Assembly (NCBI RefSeq): GCF_003143935.1 | Contig: NZ_QFRX01000001.1 | Span: 2,850,135 to 2,914,134 of the forward strand | Source: Streptomyces sp. Act143 | GTDB lineage: Bacteria; Actinomycetota; Actinomycetes; Streptomycetales; Streptomycetaceae | Direction: 5' to 3' | DNA length: 64,000 nucleotides | Shown: positions 24,925-35,899 of the stretch, in pieces | Layout of the letters: every line of letters starts with the position of its first letter | How positions within the stretch are numbered: position 1 is the first letter of the stretch | Translations under genes and position numbers: made by a program | Notes under the pieces: generated by a model | Told to the model about the DNA's origin: nothing | Databases searched by the model: none | The model's input: only the letters and a program-made list of their open reading frames with translations

Positions 24925-26643
24925 ATGAAGCCGGTGACCACTGGCCGGCGGACGCAGTCGGCGGTGTCCGCCGCCCAGGAACAGGCCTCCTCGGAAGCCC
25001 CCGCGCAATGGCACCGCGTCCTGACGGTGCTGGCCGACATCAGCCTGTTCGTCAACACGCGCGCGGTCTGGACCCAGGCGGCCTCGCACCGGGTGGCGGT
25101 GGCCGCGGTCATCTCGGTCTGTTACGCCTCGATCCTGGCGTGCGGAGTCCTGGCCCTGACGGTGCGCAGCCGGCGCTCGCTGGTCCGCCTGGACCTGCTG
25201 ATCCTGCTGACGGCCGTGACGCTGACGCTGTGCGCCTGGACCTTGCTCCACCAGGGCAGCGACGAGGCCCGGCTGACCACCCAGGCCGCGAAGGAACTGG
25301 CCGCCGGACACCCCGTCTACGGCCGGCCCTGGCCCTGGCTGTTCGACCGGACCGTGGCCCTCACCCCCACCGTCACCGGCACCTACGACCTCACCTACGG
25401 CTACCCCCCGCTCGCCCCGCTCCTGACCGCGCCCCTCCTCGGGCTGGGCCACGGTGCCGCCCCGGCGACGGCGGTGAGCACGGGCGCGCTGATCGTCGGC
25501 GCGGTGCTGCTGTGGCGGATGCTGCCGCCGCCCTGGCGACCGGCGGCGACCATGGTCTGCCTGGGCTTCGGCATCCTGCCGCAGTACGCCCGGCTCGGTT
25601 ACCCGGCGATCCTGGGCCTGGCCCTGCTGGTCCCGGTGGTCGTGGCCTGGCCGCGGATCGGCCGGGGCGGTCGCCTGGGCGTGTCCGGCGTGGCCCGGGC
25701 CGGCTGCCTCGGCGCGGCCTGCGCGGCGCAGCAACTCCCCTGGTTCCTCGTCCCGTTCCTGCTGGCCGGCCTCTACGCCGTACGCCGCGGCGAACTGGGC
25801 GCCCGCCCCGCGGCCCTGCTCCTGCTGCGCCTGACCGGGGTCGCGGCCACCGTCTGGCTGCTGATCAACACGTACTTCGTCGTGAGCGAGCCGAGGGCGT
25901 GGCTGGACGGCATCGCCCTTCCGCTCACCCAGGGGGCGGTGCTGCACGGCCAGGGTCTGGTGGACGTGTCCCTGTACCTCACGAACGGCAGCGACCGTCT
26001 CGACTGGTACTCGCACGCGAGCCTGCTGCTGGCGGCGGGCCTGTTCGCGCTGTTCGTGCTCTTCGTACGACGGCTCGGCCCCGCGGCGACGGTGCTGCCC
26101 TGGTGCGCCTTCTTCCTGGCGACGCGCTCGCAGGACGGCTACTACCTGATGATGACGCCACTGTGGCTGGCCTCGGCGGTCACGGCACCGGCGGCGGAGT
26201 TCGCGGGGGCGTGGCAGCCGCGCCTCGGCACCCACCGGACCCGGATCGCCCTGGCGGCACTGGCCCTGACGCCGGCCCTGCTGGCGGCCACCCTCGCGGC
26301 GACCGGCGAACCACCCCTCCGCATGGCGGTCACGGGTCTGCACCGCTCCCGCCCGGTCGCCGCGTCCCGGCTGGCCGTCACGGTCACGAACACGTCCGGC
26401 ACCGGGCTCACACCGCACTTCATGCTCACCGCGGGCCAGGGCATGAGCCGGTACTGGCGGATCGTGCGCGGCCCGAAGACCCTCCCGGCCCACACCTCGG
26501 CGAGCTACGAACTCGGGCCGCCCGCCGAGTCGTACGGCGGCCGGTACGTCATCCCCCGCGGCGGCGCGCACCTGCGGCTGCGCGCCTTCACGGCCGAACC
26601 GCAGACCCTGTCGACCGTGTACGTCAGGCTGCCGTCCGCGTGA
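24925..26643 (+). CDS. Polytopic membrane protein with a C-terminal soluble domain
   Basis: About 572 residues. After a polar N-terminus there are roughly 11 to 13 hydrophobic segments (about residues 60-430), then a soluble beta-rich domain of about 110 residues (SRLAVTVTNTSGTGL ... STVYVRLPSA) that ends the protein. An early loop with QGSDEARLTTQAAKELAAGH and a TYGYPPLAPLLTAPLL stretch recalls GT-C glycosyltransferase-like membrane proteins of actinobacteria, but I see no certain catalytic motif. The start is uncertain: ATG 24925 is listed; an in-frame GTG at 24910 is possible and neither has a strong ribosome binding site. The 3' end overlaps the convergent yceI-like gene by 20 nt. Confidence 0.7.
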   Translation: MKPVTTGRRTQSAVSAAQEQASSEAPAQWHRVLTVLADISLFVNTRAVWTQAASHRVAVAAVISVCYASILACGVLALTVRSRRSLVRLDLLILLTAVTLTLCAWTLLHQGSDEARLTTQAAKELAAGHPVYGRPWPWLFDRTVALTPTVTGTYDLTYGYPPLAPLLTAPLLGLGHGAAPATAVSTGALIVGAVLLWRMLPPPWRPAATMVCLGFGILPQYARLGYPAILGLALLVPVVVAWPRIGRGGRLGVSGVARAGCLGAACAAQQLPWFLVPFLLAGLYAVRRGELGARPAALLLLRLTGVAATVWLLINTYFVVSEPRAWLDGIALPLTQGAVLHGQGLVDVSLYLTNGSDRLDWYSHASLLLAAGLFALFVLFVRRLGPAATVLPWCAFFLATRSQDGYYLMMTPLWLASAVTAPAAEFAGAWQPRLGTHRTRIALAALALTPALLAATLAATGEPPLRMAVTGLHRSRPVAASRLAVTVTNTSGTGLTPHFMLTAGQGMSRYWRIVRGPKTLPAHTSASYELGPPAESYGGRYVIPRGGAHLRLRAFTAEPQTLSTVYVRLPSA

Positions 26644-27139
26644 AGCGGAGGGTGGCGGTGACCGTGGTGAGGCCGCGGATCATGCCCAGCTGGTTCCAGC
26701 CCATGCCGAAGTTCTCCCTGTCCACCGAGAACTCGGCGTCCAGGGTGAGCGCGTCGGCGTCCGCGCCGACGAGCCGGGCGGTGAAGGACTGGGGGCGGCT
26801 GATGCCGCGCACGGTCAGCTGACCTATGACGTGCACCTGGTCGCCGTCGCGCAGTTCGGCGCTGCGCACCGCGAAGGTGATCTCGGGGTGGTGGTCGGTG
26901 TCGAAGAAGTCGGCGGACCGCAGGTGCGTGTCCCGCTTGGCGTTCTTGGTGTCCAGGGAGGCCGCGTCCAGCGTCAGGGTGCCCACGGCCGACCCGTCGG
27001 CCCGCACCTCGCCCTGACCGCGCACGGCCCCGAAGGTGCCCTTCACGGTCACCAGGTTCCACATGGTCCGGTGCTTGATCCCCACGGTCGAGGCGGCGGT
27101 GTCGAGCTGCCAGGTCCCGGTTTCCACGGCGACGGTCAT
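26624..27139 (-). CDS. YceI family protein
   Basis: 171 residues, lipocalin-like YceI fold. Typical segments are WQLDTAASTVGIKHRTMW near residue 10, KGTFGAVRGQGEV, RDTHLRSADFFDTDHHPEITF near residue 69, and NFGMGWNQLGMIRG near the end. The family binds isoprenoids or similar lipophilic compounds in a barrel; many members are secreted, but this one has no signal peptide and is probably cytoplasmic. It is divergent from a marR gene across an 88-nt spacer carrying two related palindromes, so MarR probably represses both. Pairing of yceI with marR is common in Streptomyces. Confidence 0.88.
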   Translation of the reverse strand: MTVAVETGTWQLDTAASTVGIKHRTMWNLVTVKGTFGAVRGQGEVRADGSAVGTLTLDAASLDTKNAKRDTHLRSADFFDTDHHPEITFAVRSAELRDGDQVHVIGQLTVRGISRPQSFTARLVGADADALTLDAEFSVDRENFGMGWNQLGMIRGLTTVTATLRFTRTAA

Positions 27140-27159
27140 GGCCGTTCATCTCCTTGTAG

Positions 27160-27220
27160 TCCAAATTTGGATGACGGCGCCACCGTAGCCGGTTATCCAA
27201 AATTGAACAACAGCTAGACT
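27160..27220. promoter_or_regulatory. MarR operators and marR promoter
   Basis: TCCAAATTTGGA (27160-27171) is a perfect 12-bp palindrome; TCCAAAATTGAA (27196-27207) is an imperfect copy 36 bp away. TAGACT (27215-27220), eight bases before the marR ATG at 27228, fits a -10 box, implying a leaderless or nearly leaderless marR transcript. The first palindrome lies within the likely yceI promoter region. Confidence 0.6.
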
Positions 27221-27227
27221 GGAGCCC

Positions 27228-27719
27228 ATGGCCGACCACTCCGCATGCCCCTCCGCCGCAGGTGACGGGCTCCTCCCCGTGGAACTGCACGCCTGGATGC
27301 TGATGCTGGCGGCGACCGGGGCCGTCGAGCAGGAGCTGCGGTCCGTGGTCAAGGAGCGGCTGGACGTCTCCCACGACGAGTTCCTGATCCTGTGCCTGCT
27401 GGCCGGACACCCCGGTGAGGCGCTGCGCATGACCCGGATCGCCGAGCTGCTGGGCCGCCCGAAGACCCGCCTCACCTATCAGATCGCCTGCCTCCAGCAC
27501 GCGGGCCTGGTGACCCGCCAGTCGGTCTGCGGCGACAAGCGAGGCGTCGAGGTGGCCCTGACCGAGAAGGCCCGGGGCCTGCTCAAGGAGGCCTCCGGCA
27601 CCCTGGCGCAGACGGTCAAGGAGGGCCTGTCGCGCTTCATGGGCCCGGCTCAGTGCGAGGCGATGCGGGCGTTGATGCCGGACGTGACACCACACGAGCC
27701 CCGCACGCCGGAGGCGTAG
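27228..27719 (+). CDS. MarR family transcriptional regulator
   Basis: 163 residues, winged helix. Core: HDEFLILCLLAGHPGEALRMTRIAELLGRPKTRLTYQIACLQHAGLV (about residues 49-95, recognition helix in the middle), then the wing GDKRGVEVALTEKARGLL. Cysteines at the N-terminus (Cys7), in the core (Cys59, about Cys88, about Cys103) and near the C-terminus could give redox or ligand sensing, but that is not established. It is divergent from yceI with two palindromes between them, so autoregulation is expected. The start ATG appears close to the transcription start. A plus-strand FAD-linked oxidoreductase follows after 89 nt and might share regulation. Confidence 0.88.
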   Translation: MADHSACPSAAGDGLLPVELHAWMLMLAATGAVEQELRSVVKERLDVSHDEFLILCLLAGHPGEALRMTRIAELLGRPKTRLTYQIACLQHAGLVTRQSVCGDKRGVEVALTEKARGLLKEASGTLAQTVKEGLSRFMGPAQCEAMRALMPDVTPHEPRTPEA

Positions 27720-27808
27720 GGAGACCTCGATGCCGGCACAAACGGCACAGGCCCACCAGGCCCCCCTCTCCGCAGGCGACCGACCCGAAATCGGGGTACC
27801 CGGCGTGC

Positions 27809-30800
27809 ATGTCGAGCCTGGAATCAGCCCTGCGCCACCGTGTAGACGGCGAGGTCCGCTTCGATGCCGGATCGCGGGCCGCCTACTCCACCGACGCCTC
27901 CAACTTCCGCCAGACCCCGATCGGCGTGGTCGTCCCGCGCACCCCCGAGGCTGCCGCCGAAGCCGTGGCGGTCGCCCGCGAGTACGACGCCCCCGTGCTC
28001 TCCCGCGGCGGCGGCACGAGCCTTGCCGGGCAGTGCACCAACACGGCGGTGGTGATCGACTGGTCGAAGTACTGCGGTCGCCTGGAGTCCGTGGACCCCG
28101 CCGCCCGTACCTGTGTCGTCCAGCCCGGCATCGTCCTGGACGACCTCAACCGCCAACTGGCCCCCACCGGCCTGCGCTTCGGCCCGGAGCCGGCCACCCA
28201 CGCCAACTGCACGATCGGCGGCATGATCGGCAACAACTCCTGCGGCGCCACCGCGCAGGCGTACGGCAAAGTCGTGGACAACATCGTCCGCCTCGAAGTG
28301 CTCCTCTACGACGGCACCCGCTTCTGGTGCGGCAGGACGAGCGACGACGAGTACGCGGCCATCGAACGCCAGGGCGACCTGCGCGCCACCCTCTACCGCC
28401 GGCTGCGCACCCTCCGCGACACCCACGCCGACGAGATCCGCCGCCGCTACCCGGACATCCCCCGCCGCGTCTCCGGCTACAACCTCGACTCGCTGCTCCC
28501 CGAGCACGGTTTCGACGTCGCCGGTCTGCTCGTCGGCAGCGAGTCGACGCTCGTGACCGTGCTGCGCGCCGAGCTGAAGCTGGTGCCGGTGGTGAAGGCC
28601 AAGACACTGGTCGTGCTGGGGTTCCCGGACATCGACAGGGCCGCGGACGCCGTACCGGCGATCCTGCCGTACGAGCCGATCGCCCTGGAGGGGGTCGACT
28701 CACGTCTGGTCCGGGACGAGCGGATCAAGCAGCTCAATCCGAAGGCGCGCGCCCAGCTCCCTGAGGGAGACGCCTATCTGATGGTGCAGTTCGGCGGGGA
28801 CACCGTCGAGGAGTCCGACGAGCACGCGCACCGGATGCTGGGCGGGCTGCACGAGTCGGAGCACGACCCGACGGTGGCCTTCCTCGACGACCCCTCCCAC
28901 GAGGACGAGTTGTGGCAGGTCCGCGAGGCGGGGCTCGGTGCCACCGCGCACATCCCGGGCCATCCCGACACCTTCGAGGGCTGGGAGGACTCGGCGGTCC
29001 CGCCCGAGCGGCTCGGCGGCTATCTGCGCCGACTGCGGGAGCTGTACGAGGAGTTCGGGTATCTGAGCGACACGGGGCCGAGTCTCTACGGCCATTTCGG
29101 GCAGGGGTGCGTGCACACCCGCATCCCCTTCGACCTGTACTCGGCGGACGGGGTGGCCGCGTACCGGCGGTTCATGGAGCGGGCCGCCGATCTGGTGGCC
29201 GAGTTCGGCGGTTCGTTCTCCGGTGAGCACGGGGACGGGCAGAGCCGGGGCGAGTTGCTGCCGCGGATGTTCGGGGAGCAACTGGTCACCGCCTTCAACC
29301 TCGTGAAGGCCGCCTTCGACCCGCTCGACCGGATGAACCCCGGGAAGGTCGTGGCCCCGTACCGCCTCGACGAGAACCTTCGTCTCGGCGGCGACTGGGC
29401 CCCGTTCGACCCCCGGGACCTGCACTTCCGTTTCCCGGAGGACGGCGGCTCGTTCGCCGAGGCGGCCAACCGCTGCGTCGGCGTGGGCAAGTGCCGGCAA
29501 CTGACCAGCGAGGGCTCGGTGATGTGCCCGTCGTACCAGGTCACGCGGGAGGAGGAGCATTCGACGCGGGGCCGGGCCCGGCTGCTGTTCGAGATGCTCG
29601 ACGGGCATGGTGACAGCGCGATCCAGGAGGGCTGGCGTTCGCAGGCGGTGCATGACGCGCTCGACCTGTGTCTGGCCTGCAAGGGGTGCAAGCGGGACTG
29701 CCCGGCCGATGTCGACATGGCGACGTACAAGGCGGAGTTCCTGTCGCACCACTACGAGGGCCGCTGGTGGCGCAGGCCGCGGGCCCATCTGTCGATGGGC
29801 TGGCTGCCGCTCCTCGCGCAGACGGTGGGCCGCGCCCGGCTGGGCCCGGCCGTGAACGCGCTCACCCACACACCGCCCCTGTCGCGGGCGGCCGTCGCGG
29901 CGGCGGGTGTCGAGGACAGGGAGATACCGCTGTTCGCCGGGGAGACGCTCCAGCAGTGGTTCGCGCGTCATGAGCGCCACGGCGACGGGGCGCGCGGCAG
30001 CGTCCTGCTGTGGCCGGACACCTTCACCAACCACTTCCACCCGCACGTCGGCCGGGCCGCCGTGGCCCTGCTCGAACACGCGGGCTGGCGCGTGGAGTTG
30101 CCGGCCGAACCGCTGTGCTGCGGGCTGACCTGGATCTCGACGGGGCAACTGGGCGTCGCCGAGCGGGTGCTGGGCCGCACCGTGCGGCGGCTGGCGGAGC
30201 ATGTGCGGGACGGCGGGCTGGTGGTCGGCCTCGAACCGAGCTGCGCGGCGGTGTTCCGCTCGGACGCGGGTGACCTGTTCCCCGGCGACCGGGACGTGCG
30301 GCGGCTGCGCGCGCAGACGGTGACGCTCGCGGAGCTCCTGACCGAGCACTCCCCCGGCTACGCGCCCCCGCAGGTCCCGGAGCGTTCCGCGCACGCCCTG
30401 GCCCAGGTGCACTGCCACCAGCACGCGGTGCTCGGCTGGGACGCCGACGCCGAGCTGCTGCGCCGGGCCGGCGTCGACGCGGAGCGGCTGGACTCCGGCT
30501 GCTGCGGGCTGGCCGGGAACTTCGGTTTCGAGCCGGGGCACCTCGACGTCAGCGAGGCGTGCGCGGAGCGCGTCCTGCTGCCGAGGCTGCGGGACGCCGC
30601 GCCGGAGACGGTGGTGCTGGCCGACGGCTTCAGCTGCCGTACCCAGATCGCCGAGTTCGACAGCGGCGGCCATCAGGGGGTGCATCTGGCGGAGCTGCTG
30701 GCGGTGGGCCTGCCGGACGGGGACGGCGGTACGCACGGCAGCGCGTACGGCGTGGCCCCCGACGCCCGCCCCGCGCCTCCGGGCCGCCGGGCCCGGCTGC

Positions 30801-30880
30801 TCGCGCTGGCGGGGAGCGGGGTGGCGGCGGGGGCGGCTGCCGGGGCGGCTCTGGGGGTGGCGCGTTCGCTGCGGCGGTGA
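27809..30880 (+). CDS. FAD-linked oxidase fused to an Fe-S (CCG-domain) protein
   Basis: 1023 residues. An N-terminal FAD-binding type 4 domain (VLSRGGGTSLAGQ near 65; GGMIGNNSCGATAQAYG near 135), then an FAD-oxidase C domain with GHFGQGCVHTRIPFDL near 430 and SGEHGDGQSRGELLPRMFG near 475. Next a 2x[4Fe-4S] ferredoxin part (CVGVGKC...MCPSY, then CLACKGCKRDCP near 625) and two CCG motifs (LCCGLTWIS near 770, GCCGLAGNFGF near 895). It resembles D-2-hydroxyglutarate or lactate/glycolate dehydrogenase-type FAD/Fe-S proteins that oxidise a 2-hydroxyacid and feed the quinone pool. The last ~35 residues form an Ala/Gly hydrophobic helix ending SLRR, a possible membrane tether. Substrate unknown. Confidence 0.88.
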   Translation: MSSLESALRHRVDGEVRFDAGSRAAYSTDASNFRQTPIGVVVPRTPEAAAEAVAVAREYDAPVLSRGGGTSLAGQCTNTAVVIDWSKYCGRLESVDPAARTCVVQPGIVLDDLNRQLAPTGLRFGPEPATHANCTIGGMIGNNSCGATAQAYGKVVDNIVRLEVLLYDGTRFWCGRTSDDEYAAIERQGDLRATLYRRLRTLRDTHADEIRRRYPDIPRRVSGYNLDSLLPEHGFDVAGLLVGSESTLVTVLRAELKLVPVVKAKTLVVLGFPDIDRAADAVPAILPYEPIALEGVDSRLVRDERIKQLNPKARAQLPEGDAYLMVQFGGDTVEESDEHAHRMLGGLHESEHDPTVAFLDDPSHEDELWQVREAGLGATAHIPGHPDTFEGWEDSAVPPERLGGYLRRLRELYEEFGYLSDTGPSLYGHFGQGCVHTRIPFDLYSADGVAAYRRFMERAADLVAEFGGSFSGEHGDGQSRGELLPRMFGEQLVTAFNLVKAAFDPLDRMNPGKVVAPYRLDENLRLGGDWAPFDPRDLHFRFPEDGGSFAEAANRCVGVGKCRQLTSEGSVMCPSYQVTREEEHSTRGRARLLFEMLDGHGDSAIQEGWRSQAVHDALDLCLACKGCKRDCPADVDMATYKAEFLSHHYEGRWWRRPRAHLSMGWLPLLAQTVGRARLGPAVNALTHTPPLSRAAVAAAGVEDREIPLFAGETLQQWFARHERHGDGARGSVLLWPDTFTNHFHPHVGRAAVALLEHAGWRVELPAEPLCCGLTWISTGQLGVAERVLGRTVRRLAEHVRDGGLVVGLEPSCAAVFRSDAGDLFPGDRDVRRLRAQTVTLAELLTEHSPGYAPPQVPERSAHALAQVHCHQHAVLGWDADAELLRRAGVDAERLDSGCCGLAGNFGFEPGHLDVSEACAERVLLPRLRDAAPETVVLADGFSCRTQIAEFDSGGHQGVHLAELLAVGLPDGDGGTHGSAYGVAPDARPAPPGRRARLLALAGSGVAAGAAAGAALGVARSLRR

Positions 30881-30972
30881 CGGCGGCGCCCTGCCCACCG
30901 GCACATCCCAGTGCCCCCAAGGGTTCTCCTCCGGTCAAGACTCAGGACATCAAACTGGGAGCATTCCTTTTC

Positions 30973-31002
30973 TTGAACTATTCGTGTTTACGGGGGTAGG
31001 TT
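30973..31002 (+). promoter_or_regulatory. furA promoter, probably leaderless
   Basis: TTGAAC (30973-30978), 18-bp spacer, TAGGTT (30997-31002), with the furA ATG at 31009, seven bases after the -10, so transcription would start at or next to the start codon. The AT-rich spacer (ACTATTCGTGTTTACGGG) is the likely FurA binding site by analogy with the known furA-cpeB/catC operators. Confidence 0.6.
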
Positions 31003-31008
31003 GTCGGC

Positions 31009-31446
31009 ATGACTTCACCCCAGCCCCCGACTCCCGCCGATGAGCTGCGCGGTGCCGGTCTGCGGGTGACGGCCGCCCGGGTCGCCCTGCTGGAGACCGT
31101 CCGCGCCGGGGACCACCTCGGCGTCGAGATGATCGCCGAGGGTGTGCGCGACCGGGTCGGCCACATATCGCTCCAGGCCGTGTACGACGCCCTTCACGCG
31201 CTGACCACGGCCGGGCTCGTCCGCCGCATCGAACCGCCGGGCAGCCCGGCCCGGTTCGAGGGTCGCGTCGGCGACAACCACCACCACCTGGTGTGCCGCT
31301 CGTGCGGCGTCGTCGTCGACGTCGACTGCGCGGTCGGCCACGCCCCCTGTCTGACCGCAGCGGACGACCGCGGCTTCACGGTCGACGAGGCCGAGGTCAT
31401 CTACTGGGGCCTGTGCCCCGCCTGCTCGTCCAGCAGCGGTTCCTGA
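31009..31446 (+). CDS. furA: FurA-type redox-sensitive repressor
   Basis: 145 residues of the Fur superfamily: the DNA-binding winged helix (GLRVTAARVALLETVRAGDH ... SLQAVYDALHALTTAGLVRRI), then the metal-binding part with DNHHHLVCRSCGVVVDVDC near residue 90 and a second pair CPACSSS near the C-terminus. The CxxC pairs fit a structural or redox zinc site. The FurA/CatR subgroup represses the catalase-peroxidase gene under reducing conditions and releases DNA on oxidation. Here it lies directly upstream of katG on the same strand (90-nt gap), so the pair forms an autoregulated oxidative-stress operon. The intervening segment holds imperfect CAGCAG/TTCC(T/C)GAG direct repeats. Confidence 0.9.
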   Translation: MTSPQPPTPADELRGAGLRVTAARVALLETVRAGDHLGVEMIAEGVRDRVGHISLQAVYDALHALTTAGLVRRIEPPGSPARFEGRVGDNHHHLVCRSCGVVVDVDCAVGHAPCLTAADDRGFTVDEAEVIYWGLCPACSSSSGS

Positions 31447-31500
31447 GCGGCGCCACAGCACCACCCGCAGCAGTTCCCGAGCACCACCAGCAGTTCCTGA

Positions 31501-33726
<2,226 letters not shown>

Positions 33727-33743
33727 TCGCCTGATCCGCTGAT

Positions 33744-33771
33744 GCGGGGCGGCCCGAACGGGTCGCCCCGC
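33744..33771 (+). terminator. Hairpin terminator after katG
   Basis: GCGGGGCGGCCCG (33744-33756) pairs with CGGGTCGCCCCGC (33759-33771) with one G-U type mismatch and a very short loop. It lies 18 nt after the katG stop and just upstream of the next promoter. Confidence 0.7.
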
Positions 33772-33791
33772 ACGCATGTCCGGACGAGGAT

Positions 33792-33829
33792 TACCTATGT
33801 TGACATAGGTATCTGAGCATACCTATCCT
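33792..33829 (+). promoter_or_regulatory. Operator-promoter of the marR-efflux pair
   Basis: TACCTATGT TG ACATAGGTA (33792-33811) is a perfect palindrome with 9-bp arms; a further ATACCTAT half-site follows at 33819. TTGACA (33800-33805), 18-bp spacer, and TATCCT (33824-33829) form a good promoter embedded in the palindromes; the marR ATG at 33836 is seven bases downstream, implying a leaderless transcript. This is a textbook autorepression layout. Confidence 0.75.
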
Positions 33830-33835
33830 TGCGTC

Positions 33836-34291
33836 ATGCGCCAGGACATCGACCACGTGGCCGCAGGCCTCGCGGCATGCCTGCCCGCCCTGCACCGGGC
33901 CCTGGAACGCCGGATCGACCAGGACTTCCCGCACCCCAAGCCGCCCGAGACCCAGCTCGCCCTGCTGCGCCAGGTCGCGGCCCACGAGGGCGTGACCGTG
34001 CGCGAGGCGGCGGACGCCCTGCTGATGAAGCCGAACAACGTCAGCGCGCTCGTCACCCAGATGACGGAGCAGGGGCTGCTGGAGCGCCGACAGGACCCCG
34101 CCGACAAGCGGGTCGCGCATCTGCACCTCACCCCGACCTCCCGGCAACGTCTCGCCGAGGTCGACCAGCTGAAGGGTGCCCACCTCGCGCGGGCCCTGCG
34201 TGCCCTCACCGACGGCGAACTGGACGCCCTCGGCTCCGCGTTGGGCGCGCTCGAGTCGCTCAGCGGACGTCTGCACACCGACGCCCGCTGA
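33836..34291 (+). CDS. MarR family regulator of a drug exporter
   Basis: 151 residues. Winged-helix core TQLALLRQVAAHEGVTVREAADALLMKPNNVSALVTQMTEQGLLERRQDPADKRVAHLHLTP (about residues 41-102), with a C-terminal dimerisation helix. No cysteines suited for redox sensing, so a small-molecule ligand is more likely. A perfect 20-bp palindrome covers its own promoter. The DHA2 exporter gene follows 33 nt downstream on the same strand, so the regulator probably controls both genes and is relieved by a toxic substrate of the pump. Confidence 0.9.
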   Translation: MRQDIDHVAAGLAACLPALHRALERRIDQDFPHPKPPETQLALLRQVAAHEGVTVREAADALLMKPNNVSALVTQMTEQGLLERRQDPADKRVAHLHLTPTSRQRLAEVDQLKGAHLARALRALTDGELDALGSALGALESLSGRLHTDAR

Positions 34292-34324
34292 ACACTCACC
34301 CCCTCACGAAGGACAGGCACAGCC

Positions 34325-35899
34325 ATGCCCTCCGCCACCCTGACCACTCCCGCGCACACCGGCACACCGGCACCCGGTGGTCCGCGAGCCAACCCCTGGC
34401 TGACCCTCATGGCCGTCGCCTTCGGCCTCTTCATGGTCGGCCTGGACGGCTCGGTCGTCTCGATCGCCAACCCGGAGATCGGCCGGGACCTCAACGCCTC
34501 CACCGCCGACCTCCAGTGGGTGACCAACTCCTACCTGCTGGCCCTGGCCGCCGCCCTGATCCTGGGCGGCAAGCTCGGCGACCGCTTCGGCCGCCGCACC
34601 TTCTACCTGATCGGAGTCGCGGGCTTCACCGCCGCGTCCGTCGCCATCGGCCTGTCCGGCTCGATCACCGGCGTGATCGTCTTCCGCGCCTTCCAGGGCT
34701 TCTTCGGCGCCCTGCTGATGCCGAACACCCTGGGCATGCTGCGCGCGGTGTTCCCGCCGAGGAAGTTCGGCATGGCGGTCGGCATCTGGGCGATGGTCTC
34801 GTCGGTGTCGACGGCCCTCGGCCCCATCGTCGGCGGCCTGCTGGTGCAGCACGTCGACTGGGAGTCGGTCTTCTACATCAACGCGCCCATCGGTGTCGTG
34901 GCGATCGTCTTCAGCGCGCTGGTCCTGCCGCAGAGCCGCAACACCGCCGCCGCGGACGAGAAGTTCGACATCGCCGGGGTCGTCCTGCTCGCGCTGGGCC
35001 TGCTGTCCGTCGTCTTCGGTGTCGTCAAGGGCGAGACGTGGGGCTGGACTTCGGGCGGCACCCTCGGTGCGATCGCGGCGGGCCTGCTGATCCTGGTGCT
35101 CTTCGGCTGGTACGAGACCCGGGTGGCGTCCCCGCTCCTGCCGATGCGGCTGTTCCGCAACCCGGCGCTGACGATCGGCACGGTCATCACCGCGCTGAAC
35201 TTCTTCGTCCTGCTCGGCGTGATCTTCTTCGTCATGCTGTACCTCCAGAACGTGCGCGGCTTCTCCCCCGTCGAGGCCGGTGTCCGCACCCTGCCGCTGA
35301 GCCTGGCCTCGGTCGTGGCGTCCCCGCTGGGCGCGGCGCTGACGGACCGCTTCGGCCCGCGTCTGACGATGCCGCTGGGCATGGGGCTCCAGGCGGTCGC
35401 CTGCTTCACGATGCTGAGCTGGAGCGCGGACTCCTCGTACACCACCATGTGGCCGCCGTTCATCGCGCTCGGTCTGGGCGTCGGCATGGTGATGGCGTCC
35501 TCCTCCGACGCGATCGTCGGGAACGCGCCGGTGGCGGACGGCGGCGTGGCGGGCGGTCTTCAGGCGACCGCGCTGCAGATCGGCGGCGCGCTCGGTACGT
35601 CCGTGCTGGTCTCCCTCATCACCAGCCGCGTCGGCGCCACGCTCACCGACGAGCTGACCTCCGCCGGCGTCCCCGCCCAGGCGGCGAGCGGACTGGCCGA
35701 GGCGAAGGACGCGGTGGCCATGGGTGCCGCCCCCGTCTCCGGGGAGATGCCGGCCGCTCTGAAGCCGGCGGTCGTCGAAGGCAGCCACGCGGCCTTCATG
35801 AACGGCGTGCACACCTCGGTACTGGTCGCGGGCACGCTGTGCGTGCTGGGCGCGGTGGTGGCGGCGGTGGGCGTACGCCGTGCGCCGGGCCGGCCCTAG
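34325..35899 (+). CDS. MFS drug exporter of the DHA2 (14-TM, EmrB/QacA) type
   Basis: 524 residues with about 14 hydrophobic segments. Motif C/1 region: FGLFMVGLDGSVVSIANPEIGRDL near residue 40, GGKLGDRFGRRTFYLIG (motif A) near 80, and FQGFFGALLMPNTLGMLRAVF near 120. DHA2 pumps export lipophilic drugs, dyes and antibiotics by proton antiport in the cytoplasmic membrane. It is co-transcribed with the upstream MarR repressor. The ribosome binding site GAAGGACAGG is eight bases from the ATG. Its stop codon shares the sequence CTAG with the stop of the convergent dehydrogenase, so the two genes overlap by 4 nt tail to tail. Confidence 0.92.
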   Translation: MPSATLTTPAHTGTPAPGGPRANPWLTLMAVAFGLFMVGLDGSVVSIANPEIGRDLNASTADLQWVTNSYLLALAAALILGGKLGDRFGRRTFYLIGVAGFTAASVAIGLSGSITGVIVFRAFQGFFGALLMPNTLGMLRAVFPPRKFGMAVGIWAMVSSVSTALGPIVGGLLVQHVDWESVFYINAPIGVVAIVFSALVLPQSRNTAAADEKFDIAGVVLLALGLLSVVFGVVKGETWGWTSGGTLGAIAAGLLILVLFGWYETRVASPLLPMRLFRNPALTIGTVITALNFFVLLGVIFFVMLYLQNVRGFSPVEAGVRTLPLSLASVVASPLGAALTDRFGPRLTMPLGMGLQAVACFTMLSWSADSSYTTMWPPFIALGLGVGMVMASSSDAIVGNAPVADGGVAGGLQATALQIGGALGTSVLVSLITSRVGATLTDELTSAGVPAQAASGLAEAKDAVAMGAAPVSGEMPAALKPAVVEGSHAAFMNGVHTSVLVAGTLCVLGAVVAAVGVRRAPGRP

